The translations under genes were made by a program, and so were the position numbers. The notes under the pieces are model-generated. The model was given only the letters and a program-made list of their open reading frames with translations. It ran no database searches and had not been told where the DNA came from. From Thermocaproicibacter sp002410755 (GTDB taxonomy: Bacteria; Bacillota; Clostridia; Oscillospirales; Acutalibacteraceae), in NCBI GenBank assembly GCA_036839715.1, contig DAITDU010000004.1:1-64000 (forward strand): a stretch of DNA of 64,000 nucleotides, in the 5' to 3' direction. Below are positions 9,252 to 16,477 of this stretch, piece by piece (the first letter of the stretch is position 1; the number at the start of each line of letters is the position of its first letter).

Positions 9252-9767
9252 ATGAAATATCCTATCGTCACAATTACAACACCGAACGGCACCATCAAAC
9301 TTGAGCTTTACCCGGATGTCGCACCAAATACGGTCAACAATTTTATTTCCCTTGCAAAGAAAAAGTTTTATGACGGCACCATATTTCACCGTATCATTCC
9401 AAAATTCATGATTCAGGGCGGTGATCCAAAGGGAAATGGCACAGGCGGCCCCGGCTATGCTATCCGCGGTGAATTTACCTCTAACCATTTTCAGAATGAC
9501 CTGAAGCACGAGCGTGGCGTCATTTCCATGGCGCGCACGTCAAATCCAAACAGCGCCGGCTCCCAATTTTTCATCATGGTTGAAGACGCCCCATACCTGG
9601 ACGGTGAATATGCTGCCTTTGGCAGGGTTATTTCCGGCATGGAAGAAGTAGACCGTATTGTTTCCGTCCCGCGTGATTATGATGACAAGCCTTTAGAAGA
9701 GCAAAAAATTGTTTCAGTTGCCGTCGAAACGTTTGGTGAAACTTATGCGGAACCGCAGAAATGCTGA
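9252..9767 (+). CDS. Cyclophilin-type peptidyl-prolyl cis-trans isomerase
   Basis: A single cyclophilin domain of 171 residues, beginning with the strand TPNGTIKLELYPDVAPNTV. It contains the catalytic FHRIIPKFMIQGGDP block, the SMARTSNPNSAGSQFFI core and GEYAAFGRVISG. No signal peptide or membrane segment is seen, so it should be cytoplasmic. Such enzymes speed proline isomerisation during folding. It is monocistronic, with its own promoter and a strong hairpin after it. Confidence 0.95.
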   Translation: MKYPIVTITTPNGTIKLELYPDVAPNTVNNFISLAKKKFYDGTIFHRIIPKFMIQGGDPKGNGTGGPGYAIRGEFTSNHFQNDLKHERGVISMARTSNPNSAGSQFFIMVEDAPYLDGEYAAFGRVISGMEEVDRIVSVPRDYDDKPLEEQKIVSVAVETFGETYAEPQKC

Positions 9768-9823
9768 GTTCCGCTTTTCTTAATCTTTCTTCTTGAAGAA
9801 TATTTTTTGATACTGATAGGGCA

Positions 9824-9865
9824 GAGTAAAGACGGGGTGGCAGTTTTGCTACCCCGTCTTTACTT
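9824..9865. terminator. Intergenic hairpin terminator (bidirectional)
   Basis: A near-perfect inverted repeat (AGTAAAGACGGGGT paired with ACCCCGTCTTTACT, plus an inner GCA/TGC) separates the cyclophilin gene from the convergent gene at 9933-10586. Confidence 0.7.
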
Positions 9866-9932
9866 TCCCACAATCAGCGTCAGATACATCTGCCGCACAA
9901 AAAAGGCACTGTGATTCTGCCGGCTGGCGGCA

Positions 9933-10586
9933 TCATTGCTTTCCGGCTGGAATGGCAGAACTCACATCGGAACTCTGAAGCCGCGACAGGCTCTTCCGGT
10001 TGGCTTCCTGCGCCAACGGCGTTGTGTACGGAAGCATCATTTGTAACTTTTCATAGGAATCCGCATTCCCATTGTAATAATTTTGAACTTCCTTTAGAAT
10101 TTCTTGATTTTTCTCATCATCTCCATAGATGCCAAAAAAGCACTGTAGTGTCATAAGGTCGTCTGTCTGGTTGTTAGGACAAACGTTCTTGTATTCCTGC
10201 ATCTTCTGCCGGTATTCTTTCCAGTTGCTTTTCGTCAATTCCGTCAGTCCGCCTTTGGACAAATCATGCAGCAGTCCGGGAAGCGCTTTTTTTATATTCT
10301 TCATTGCCTGAGCGGGATCATCAAAAGTACAATACAAATCGTTCACCGTATTGTTGATTTTAACCGCTTTCTTTACAGAGACTCTGCCAATCTGATTGAG
10401 GCACTTGCAGTGGCTGTTTTCTTTGTCAACGGATAGAATTGTCCCGTCCGGAAGCTTTTTCTGGGCGGAAGTTGATACCGGATTCCAGAATGCAGTGAGC
10501 CCTGCCACGAAAGCAACAGCAAATATTAAAGCTGCAACAAGTAATTTTTTATGCCGATGCATTCTGGGCTGTAATTGTTTATACAC
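9933..10586 (-). CDS. Unknown membrane-anchored extracytoplasmic protein
   Basis: I do not recognise this 217-residue protein. After a short basic start it has one hydrophobic segment (about residues 14-33, within LLVAALIFAVAFVAGLTAFW) with no clear cleavage site or lipobox, so an N-terminally anchored, outside-facing protein is likely. The rest is hydrophilic, probably helical, with five cysteines (HCKC, LYCTF, NVCPN, LQCFF) and a Q/S-rich tail. The GTG at 10586 is chosen because GGGGAGG sits 10 bases upstream. The upstream 290 bases are very AT-rich. Confidence 0.6.
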   Translation of the reverse strand: MYKQLQPRMHRHKKLLVAALIFAVAFVAGLTAFWNPVSTSAQKKLPDGTILSVDKENSHCKCLNQIGRVSVKKAVKINNTVNDLYCTFDDPAQAMKNIKKALPGLLHDLSKGGLTELTKSNWKEYRQKMQEYKNVCPNNQTDDLMTLQCFFGIYGDDEKNQEILKEVQNYYNGNADSYEKLQMMLPYTTPLAQEANRKSLSRLQSSDVSSAIPAGKQ

Positions 10587-10876
10587 TGCTTTTTCCTCCC
10601 CTTATGAAATGTGTCTAATATAAAAATATCATGGAAAACTATCCATGCACAGTTGCTGCTGTATTGTCTTCCATTTTCTTAATTCCACGGCTTTTGTAAT
10701 TTTTCCCTTAGCAGTAATATTATAGTATGTATTTTTAATAAATTATATGGAAAAGTATACAAATTTATAAGGTAATTTTCTGCTATGAACTAACTGACAA
10801 TTTCAATCTTTATATAGTAAAATAATGGTAATGCTTCAATTTGCCATTTCAAATGGAAAAAGGAGGCAGAGAATAG
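10587..10876. other. AT-rich divergent intergenic region
   Basis: No gene is seen. The stretch is strongly AT-rich and should hold the divergent promoters of the unknown anchored protein and of the frameshifted small gene at 10877. A possible plus-strand pair CTGACA/TAAAAT with an 18-base spacer ends about 50 bases before 10877 and is weak. Confidence 0.4.
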
Positions 10877-11085
10877 ATGGCAGCTCATAAAAGGGCAAAA
10901 AGCTGAAACTGTTTGCAGGGGTTGACAACGGGGAATACCGGCTTTACGGCAACGAATTATCAGATGAAGGTGAAGGCTCTATCCCGGCCGCCATTACTTC
11001 TAAGCAGAATGCAGACGGCACCTATAAACTGGAGAAACATGAAATACCGGACAAAATCTTGTTCTCGCTGAAAAATTATTCATGA
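10877..11085 (+). pseudogene. Small unknown gene interrupted by a -1 frameshift
   Basis: An ideal ribosome site AGGAGG (10861-10866) precedes ATG at 10877, but this frame stops after nine codons (MAAHKRAKS). A neighbouring frame, open from about 10891 to the TGA at 11083-11085, encodes about 60 residues with gene-like composition (LKLFAGVDNGEYRLYG..., ending LFSLKNYS). Adding one A to the AAAA run at 10889-10892 would join them into a 69-residue protein starting MAAHKKGKKLKLFAG. So this is a single-base lesion, a sequencing error or programmed slippage. The product family is unknown. Confidence 0.55.
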
Positions 11086-11103
11086 TGAATCAGCAACCTG
11101 AGA

Positions 11104-11152
11104 AAAAAAGCAGCGGCTTCGGATTTTTTTAAATCCAGAGCCGCTGCTTTTC
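11104..11152. terminator. Bidirectional terminator
   Basis: An inverted repeat AAAGCAGCGGC...GCCGCTGCTTTT, with an A-run on the left and a T-run on the right, sits between the small gene and convergent degV and can serve both strands. Confidence 0.8.
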
Positions 11153-11169
11153 GTATACTTTATCTTTTG

Positions 11170-12060
11170 TTACGTCTTTAAACCGAAGTCACGGTCTTTC
11201 CCAAGATAGAAGAAATCAAGTGATCCGGCACCCATGTGCGCGCCAATCACCGGGCCGATACAGGCAATGCGGAAATCTTTAACCCCAAATCGTTTGGCAA
11301 TCTGCTCCTTGACGTACTCCGCACCTTCCAGATATTCGCTATGCCCAATGAATACCGTCTGCTCAGCGGCATCTTCTTCCGTAAGGGCCATATGATCAAT
11401 CAGCCTGTCGAGTGACTGCCGGCGTCCTCGCACTTTTTCAACAAGGATTAGATGCCCCGCATCATCGACATGCATGACCGGCTTTACGCCGAGCATTGTC
11501 CCCATCATGGCGACCGTACCGGAAATCCGTCCGCCGCGGCGCAGGTACATCAGGTTGTCAACGGTAAACCAGTGATGGACACGCAGACGGTTCTGCTCCA
11601 CCCAGTCCTTAACTTCGTCAAACGAAGCACCTTGTTTTTTCTTTCTTCCTGCAAGCCAGGCAATCAGCCCTTCTCCAACAGAAGCTGCAAGGGTATCAAC
11701 AGTGGCAATTTTTCTCTCGGGATATTTCGAGGCAAGCTCCTTTGCTGCAAGGATAGAATTATTATATGTAGCGCTGAGGCCCGAAGAAAAGCCAAGGTAC
11801 AGCACGTCTTTCCCTGCACTCAGATATGGCTCAAAAGCCTCTTTAAAGCGGGCTGTTGTAATCTGGTTCGTCGTCGATAGCTCCCCTGCCGCGAGGCGGC
11901 TATAAAATTCTTTTGAGGAGATTTCGTGCTCATCCGGATAATCCCGGTAAGAATCCGAACCAAGCGTGAAATCCATCGGGATTACGTCCACGTCCGCTTC
12001 ATCTGCCATCTCTTGTGACAAATCACCTGTAGAGTCTGTGATAATCCTGTAATCACTCAT
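11170..12060 (-). CDS. DegV family fatty-acid-binding protein
   Basis: About 296 residues with the family opening YRIITDSTGDLS, the TTNQITTARF block, FSSGLSATYNN and the HHWFTVDNLMYLRRGGRIS segment. DegV/FakB proteins bind a fatty acid and present it to the kinase FakA for phosphorylation and entry into phospholipid synthesis. No FakA is in the window. The ATG at 12060 (MSDYRI) is chosen because AAAGGA lies upstream. The frame stays open to a TTG at 12084, which would add eight residues unlike the family. Confidence 0.9.
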   Translation of the reverse strand: MSDYRIITDSTGDLSQEMADEADVDVIPMDFTLGSDSYRDYPDEHEISSKEFYSRLAAGELSTTNQITTARFKEAFEPYLSAGKDVLYLGFSSGLSATYNNSILAAKELASKYPERKIATVDTLAASVGEGLIAWLAGRKKKQGASFDEVKDWVEQNRLRVHHWFTVDNLMYLRRGGRISGTVAMMGTMLGVKPVMHVDDAGHLILVEKVRGRRQSLDRLIDHMALTEEDAAEQTVFIGHSEYLEGAEYVKEQIAKRFGVKDFRIACIGPVIGAHMGAGSLDFFYLGKDRDFGLKT

Positions 12061-12106
12061 TTTAAACCGACATCCTTTCTTCAAAAAAAGCGGACCAAAG
12101 CCCGTC

Positions 12107-12135
12107 TTGTATCATCATCTTAAACCGTATATAAT
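12107..12135 (+). promoter_or_regulatory. Promoter for the AraC-type regulator
   Basis: -35 TTGTAT (12107-12112) and -10 TATAAT (12130-12135) with a 17-base spacer, about 70 bases before the chosen start. Confidence 0.55.
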
Positions 12136-12204
12136 ATTTTTATATCATATTCCTGCTAATACTATCATAATTTTGCTCAAGTGCCGGTTATGGAAGTGAA
12201 AGAA

Positions 12205-12972
12205 ATGAAAAAAGAAAATGCTCTTCTGCGGAAACTTCAATTAAAGAAAGTGACGGAAAAGAAAGATCACCTCCTGTATGACCAACGGGAAACGCTTCTG
12301 GAACGTCTCCCCTACCGTGATGAGCGCCGTGCTATTGGATATATCCGAGACGGTGACACGAAAAAGCTGCGCGCTTTTTTGCTTGGTATTGCAGAAAAAG
12401 GCGTTTACGTTGGGAACCTCTCCGATGACGCACTCCGGCAGGAAAAATATTTGGCCGTTTCTTTCATTACCCTTGCGTCCCGTGCTGTCATTGAGGGTGG
12501 TTTACCCGAAGCCGAAGCCTACTGCCTGAATGACGAGATTATACAGCATGTTGACCAGGCAAAGACTGTCTCCGAGGTACGTATGATAATCTACCGTGCC
12601 ATTCTGAAATTTACGCAGCGCGCCCGGGAAAACCGCCGGAAAGGATCAATTACTTCCGGAGCTGTACGCATCTGTATTAATTATATCGACTCACATCTTC
12701 ATTACAAAATTTCATTAAGCAGCCTTTCGCGCGCCTGCGGGCTCTCTGCCTCTCACCTTTCGCGGCTTTTCCGCAGGGAAACCGGCCTCTCCCCTACGGT
12801 ATATATCAGGAAACGAAAACTGCGTGAAGCAAGGACTCTCCTTCAGGACGTTGGGCTTGACAGCAGCGCAGTGGCAAATACACTTGGCTTCTGTTCACAG
12901 AGCTACTTTATCTCCTGCTTCAAAAAAGAATATGGCATTACACCGGGAGAATTCGCGCGGGAACGAAAATAA
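12205..12972 (+). CDS. AraC-family transcriptional regulator
   Basis: About 255 residues. The last 100 residues form a two-helix-turn-helix AraC/XylS DNA-binding domain (SLSSLSRACGLSASHLSRLF, then VANTLGFCSQSYFISCFKKE and GITPGEF). The N-terminal 150 residues are helical and unlike the cupin sensor of AraC; they recall YesN-type regulators whose ligand is unknown. The ATG at 12205 has GGAAG 8 bases upstream. GTG 12181 and ATG 12190 are in frame but lack a ribosome site. It diverges from degV, which may be a target, but no operator is evident. Confidence 0.88.
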   Translation: MKKENALLRKLQLKKVTEKKDHLLYDQRETLLERLPYRDERRAIGYIRDGDTKKLRAFLLGIAEKGVYVGNLSDDALRQEKYLAVSFITLASRAVIEGGLPEAEAYCLNDEIIQHVDQAKTVSEVRMIIYRAILKFTQRARENRRKGSITSGAVRICINYIDSHLHYKISLSSLSRACGLSASHLSRLFRRETGLSPTVYIRKRKLREARTLLQDVGLDSSAVANTLGFCSQSYFISCFKKEYGITPGEFARERK

Positions 12973-13165
12973 GCTTTTTATGACAGGTATGTCCTTCTAG
13001 GCTTCTCTTCAATTAGCATTTTATTTACTTATGTGCTAAAATTGTAATAAAATGTAAAATTTTGTAGGAGTATTCGTAATATATCAGTCTTATTTATTCT
13101 ATTATTAACTAATATTTTCAATACTTTTCTCCCTAAAAAACAGGCAGTGAAAAAAAGTAAAAAAA

Positions 13166-13192
13166 TTAGCACTCTAGTATTGACAGTGCTAA
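13166..13192 (+). promoter_or_regulatory. CIRCE operator (HrcA binding site) upstream of hsp20
   Basis: TTAGCACTC (13166-13174), nine bases, then CAGTGCTAA (13184-13192). This matches the CIRCE consensus TTAGCACTC-N9-GAGTGCTAA at 17 of 18 positions. HrcA bound here represses transcription until heat stress. Confidence 0.88.
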
Positions 13193-13207
13193 AATGTATG
13201 CTATAAT
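13180..13207 (+). promoter_or_regulatory. Sigma-A promoter of hsp20, overlapping CIRCE
   Basis: Consensus TTGACA (13180-13185), 16-base spacer, consensus TATAAT (13202-13207). The -35 box lies inside the CIRCE element, spanning its spacer and right arm, so HrcA would block polymerase directly. Confidence 0.85.
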
Positions 13208-13327
13208 AAAGCTGTACCAAGAAAAGGGAAAGGCACAGAGGACAAATAGCCCGGAGGCTTTTTCCCGGAAGGCAGTAAAACCAATACGGCGGCTTTAACC
13301 GTCAGAGTAAAAATGGAGGAATGACTT

Positions 13328-13795
13328 ATGATGCCTGACTTCTTTGGCGAAAATCTTTTCGATGATTTCTTTACCCCAAACTGGGACGACGAGTTCGATC
13401 GTAGCATGAGCCATGCACTTGCAAGGCACAGCCCGTTTGGCAAGCGTGCAAGGAACCTGATGAGGACTGATGTCAAAGAGACGGACAAGGATTATCAGAT
13501 TGCCGTTGACCTGCCCGGCTTTAAGAAGGAAGATGTCAAAGTCAACCTGAAGGACGGCTTCCTCACGATTGAGGCTGCAAAAAATGAAAATAACAGCGAA
13601 AAAGACCAGAATGGACGTTACATCCGTCAAGAACGCTACACTGGCTCCTGCGCCCGCAGCTTTTATGTTGGTGACGAGCTGAGGCCGGAAGATATCAATG
13701 CAAAGTTTGAGGATGGTATCCTGAAACTCAGCCTGCCACACAAGGGTGTCAAGCAGCTTCCAGAAAATAACGAACACCTGATTGAAATCAAGTAA
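13328..13795 (+). CDS. Hsp20/alpha-crystallin small heat shock protein
   Basis: The 155-residue ATP-independent holdase has an N-terminal arm, an alpha-crystallin domain (from RTDVKETDKDYQIAVDLPGF through RSFYVGDELRPEDINAKFEDGILKLSLP) and a short tail. The usual C-terminal I-x-I oligomer motif is present only loosely as LIEIK. The ATG at 13328 has GGAGGA 7 bases upstream. Transcription should start near 13214, giving a leader of about 114 bases. Control by HrcA is indicated by the overlapping CIRCE. A strong terminator follows. Confidence 0.95.
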   Translation: MMPDFFGENLFDDFFTPNWDDEFDRSMSHALARHSPFGKRARNLMRTDVKETDKDYQIAVDLPGFKKEDVKVNLKDGFLTIEAAKNENNSEKDQNGRYIRQERYTGSCARSFYVGDELRPEDINAKFEDGILKLSLPHKGVKQLPENNEHLIEIK

Positions 13796-13823
13796 GACAA
13801 CCCTACAGCTCTAAAATAACAGG

Positions 13824-13870
13824 CAGCGGTCCTGCTCCGGCAGATTTTCCGGAGCAGGGCCGCTTTATTT
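13824..13870 (+). terminator. Rho-independent terminator after hsp20
   Basis: Long GC-rich stem AGCGG-CCTGCTCCGG with CCGGAGCAGG-CCGCT and an eight-base loop, followed by TTTATTT. Confidence 0.88.
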
Positions 13871-13897
13871 GCGCCTATGCAGCAGACAGGTTATAAT
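13869..13897 (+). promoter_or_regulatory. Promoter of the BceRS-like two-component operon
   Basis: -35 TTGCGC (13869-13874) and -10 TATAAT (13892-13897) with a 17-base spacer, about 47 bases before the TTG start at 13944. The -35 abuts the hsp20 terminator. Confidence 0.6.
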
Positions 13898-13943
13898 AAG
13901 GAATCATAACACTCCTCCTTATTGGTGAAAGGATGGTGCTGAA

Positions 13944-14609
13944 TTGGCTGTGATATTTTTAGTCGAAGATGACCAGAAAATCCGAACAGAACTGACCAAG
14001 CTGCTAAAAAAGTATGGATACGAGTGCGATTCTTCTGATGATTTTGCAAATATTGTGGAAATTATCCTAAAGCGGAAACCGCAGCTCGTGCTTCTGGACT
14101 TAAACTTACCGGTCTGTGACGGCTTCTGCATCTGCCGGGAATTGCGCCGGCGCTCGCATATTCCCATTATTGTCGTGACAAGCCGCGACAGCGAGACGGA
14201 TGAACTGGTAAGCATGGACCTTGGTGCAGACGATTTTATTACAAAGCCCTATAACACGCAAATTCTGCTCGCACACATTACAGCCGTCCTGAAGCGCACA
14301 AATCCGCAAAAAGTTCCAGGCACCGTCAACTACCGCGGGCTGGAAGTGGATTTTGCAAAAAGTTCCGCAAACGGGCCGGAAGGCTCAACGGAACTGACCA
14401 AAAACGAGCTGAAAATTCTCGGTCTGTTTTTTTCGGCCCGCGGACGGATTGTCACCCGCGACGAAATTATGAATACGCTTTGGCAGTCCGACGAATTTGT
14501 AGACGACAACACACTCACGGTCAACATCAACCGCCTGCGCCGGAAGCTCGAAAGCATTGGGGTGCGGGACTACCTTGTCACAAAACGCGGCCAAGGGTAT
14601 CGGATATGA
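13944..14609 (+). CDS. OmpR-family response regulator (BceR/GraR-like)
   Basis: A 221-residue protein with a receiver domain (acidic pocket EDD near residue 8, phospho-acceptor in VLLDLNLP, conserved lysine in FITKPY) and a winged-helix output domain (ELTKNELKIL, VDDNTLTVNINRLRRKLE, TKRGQGYRI). Linkage to a histidine kinase with a HEIKTP box and to a BceAB-type transporter places it in the bacitracin/antimicrobial-peptide sensing class. The TTG at 13944 is preceded by AAAGGATGG at good spacing. Its stop overlaps the kinase start by 4 bases. Confidence 0.92.
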   Translation: MAVIFLVEDDQKIRTELTKLLKKYGYECDSSDDFANIVEIILKRKPQLVLLDLNLPVCDGFCICRELRRRSHIPIIVVTSRDSETDELVSMDLGADDFITKPYNTQILLAHITAVLKRTNPQKVPGTVNYRGLEVDFAKSSANGPEGSTELTKNELKILGLFFSARGRIVTRDEIMNTLWQSDEFVDDNTLTVNINRLRRKLESIGVRDYLVTKRGQGYRI

Positions 14610-15625
14610 AACTGAAAGCATTTTTGTGGGACCATATTTCTTCCCTTACGGCATCAGTGCTTGCTGCCGTTTTTGCATTTGAGTTTTTCTGCGCGCTTTG
14701 CAATGAGGTTTATGCCGGTGCATATCTCGCTGCCATCATTCTGCTCGCCGAAGCTGTGGCACTTACACTGGAATATCTGAAAAAGCGCGGATTTTACCGT
14801 TCCGTCACCCAAAGTCTTGACAAGCTCGACAAGAAGTATCTGCTTGCCGAGGTTTTGAAAGAACCTTCCTTTGAAGAAGGGAAGCTCCTTTATGAAGCAC
14901 TGCGTGAATCAGAAAAGTCCATGAACGACGAAATTGCAAAATACCGGCAGAAATCACAGGAATACCGTGAATATATTGAAACGTGGGTGCATGAAATCAA
15001 GACGCCAATCTCTGCAAGCCGGCTGATTCTCGAAAATAATCCCGGTGAAATCTCATCCGGTCTTGAAGAAGAAATTGATAAAATCGGGGACTTTGTGGAA
15101 CAGGCGCTTTTTTACAGCCGAAGCGAGAGTGTTGAAAAAGATTATCTGATCCGGGAAACAACCCTACACAAGTTGGTTGCCTCAGCATTAAAGAAACACG
15201 CCAGCTTGCTGATTGGTGCAAAGGCAGCTGTCCATGCCGACGGCCTCGACCGCACTGTTTTCACTGACATTAAGTGGACAGACTTTATCCTAGGGCAGTT
15301 GCTTGCAAACTCTGTCAAGTATCGAAACGGCCCGCTCCGGATTCGCTTTTTCGGTGAAGAACTCAAAAACGGCTGCGCACTTACTGTTTCTGATAATGGC
15401 ATCGGCATTCCAGAACAGGACCTTCCACGTGTATTTGACAAGGGATTCACCGGAGAAAACGGCCGCCGCGGCGCAAAATCAACAGGACTTGGACTTTACC
15501 TCTGTAAAAAGCTCTGCAACAAAATGGGCCTTGGACTATCCATTTGTTCAAAGCCGGGCGCCGGAACCGCCATTACCATCATTTTCCCCAAAAGCAACAT
15601 GACTGCCAGCCTTACAAAACTGTAA
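14606..15625 (+). CDS. Intramembrane-sensing histidine kinase (BceS/GraS-like)
   Basis: About 339 residues. Two hydrophobic segments near the start (roughly residues 10-32 and 36-58), with almost no extracytoplasmic loop, are typical of intramembrane-sensing kinases that listen through a partner transporter. The phosphorylation box is WVHEIKTPISA. The ATP-binding domain has an N-box (QLLANSVKY), DNGIGIP, and GLGLYLCKKL. The start ATG overlaps the regulator stop. The last bases of the gene contain the operator for the transporter genes that follow. Confidence 0.92.
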   Translation: MKLKAFLWDHISSLTASVLAAVFAFEFFCALCNEVYAGAYLAAIILLAEAVALTLEYLKKRGFYRSVTQSLDKLDKKYLLAEVLKEPSFEEGKLLYEALRESEKSMNDEIAKYRQKSQEYREYIETWVHEIKTPISASRLILENNPGEISSGLEEEIDKIGDFVEQALFYSRSESVEKDYLIRETTLHKLVASALKKHASLLIGAKAAVHADGLDRTVFTDIKWTDFILGQLLANSVKYRNGPLRIRFFGEELKNGCALTVSDNGIGIPEQDLPRVFDKGFTGENGRRGAKSTGLGLYLCKKLCNKMGLGLSICSKPGAGTAITIIFPKSNMTASLTKL

Positions 15626-15636
15626 GGGAATTGTAA
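15612..15636 (+). promoter_or_regulatory. BceR-type operator upstream of the ABC transporter
   Basis: TTACA (15612-15616), four bases, TGTAA (15621-15625) fits the inverted repeat TNACA-N4-TGTAA that I recall for BceR-like regulators. A further TGTAA half-site follows at 15632-15636. The site overlaps the kinase stop codon and lies about 85 bases upstream of the ATPase start. Confidence 0.65.
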
Positions 15637-15646
15637 GTAAAATCAA

Positions 15647-15675
15647 TGGCAGTGCTTTCTGCCGCGCGCTATACT
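15647..15675 (+). promoter_or_regulatory. Weak, probably activated promoter of the transporter operon
   Basis: A -10 TATACT (15670-15675) with a poor -35 TGGCAG (15647-15652) and a 17-base spacer, just downstream of the BceR-type operator. A weak -35 fits a promoter that needs an activator. Confidence 0.5.
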
Positions 15676-15709
15676 TTTGGTATTGCAAAGCGAAGGGAGA
15701 ATCTACGCC

Positions 15710-16477
15710 ATGGAAAAAACATTGTCTGTTAGGCACCTTGAAAAATACTACGGGAACCGGGGAAATGTTACAAAAGCCATCAACGATATCAGCTTCGATG
15801 TCAGCAAGGGCGAATTCGTCGCCATTATGGGGGCTTCCGGCAGCGGAAAAACGACTCTGCTCAACTGCATTTCCACCATTGATTCCGCAACAGCCGGGCA
15901 TATTATGATTGGCGGGAAAGACGTTACCGCGCTCAGGCAAAAAGAGCTGTCACGTTTCCGCAGGGAAAAACTCGGTTTTATTTTTCAGGATTTCAGCCTT
16001 CTTGACACATTAACCGCGTTTGAAAATATTGCTCTCGCTCTCACAATCTGTGGCGCACCTGCTAAGGAAATTGAAACGCGCGTTCATAGAGTTGCAAAGC
16101 AGCTTCTAATTGACGATATTCTCACAAAATATCCATACCAGCTCTCCGGAGGCCAAAAACAGCGCGTTGCGTCTGCCCGCGCAATCGTGACAAATCCGGC
16201 CCTTATCCTTGCGGATGAGCCGACCGGGTCCCTTGACTCCAAATCCTCGCGTATGCTGCTGGAAAGCCTCGAGTCTTTGAACCGGAACTTCTCCGCTACC
16301 ATCCTGATGGTAACGCACGACGCCTTTACGGCAAGTTACTGTAGCCGTGTGCTGTTCCTTTCAGACGGTAAAATCTTCAATGAGATTAACCGTGGCAAGC
16401 AAAACCGCAAGGAACTTTTTACACAAATTATGGATGTCCTCTCCCTTCTTGGAGGTGACAATTCCGATGTTCTGTAA
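15710..16477 (+). CDS. ABC transporter ATP-binding protein (BceA-like)
   Basis: About 255 residues with all nucleotide-binding motifs: Walker A GASGSGKTT, Q-loop FIFQDFSLL, signature YQLSGGQKQRV, Walker B LILADEPTGSLD and the switch histidine in VTHD. It belongs to the MacB/LolD-like class that pairs with FtsX-fold permeases. With the permease it should free antimicrobial peptides from their membrane targets and act as the flux sensor for the kinase. The ATG at 15710 has AAGGGAG upstream. The 3' end overlaps the permease by 11 bases. Confidence 0.94.
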   Translation: MEKTLSVRHLEKYYGNRGNVTKAINDISFDVSKGEFVAIMGASGSGKTTLLNCISTIDSATAGHIMIGGKDVTALRQKELSRFRREKLGFIFQDFSLLDTLTAFENIALALTICGAPAKEIETRVHRVAKQLLIDDILTKYPYQLSGGQKQRVASARAIVTNPALILADEPTGSLDSKSSRMLLESLESLNRNFSATILMVTHDAFTASYCSRVLFLSDGKIFNEINRGKQNRKELFTQIMDVLSLLGGDNSDVL

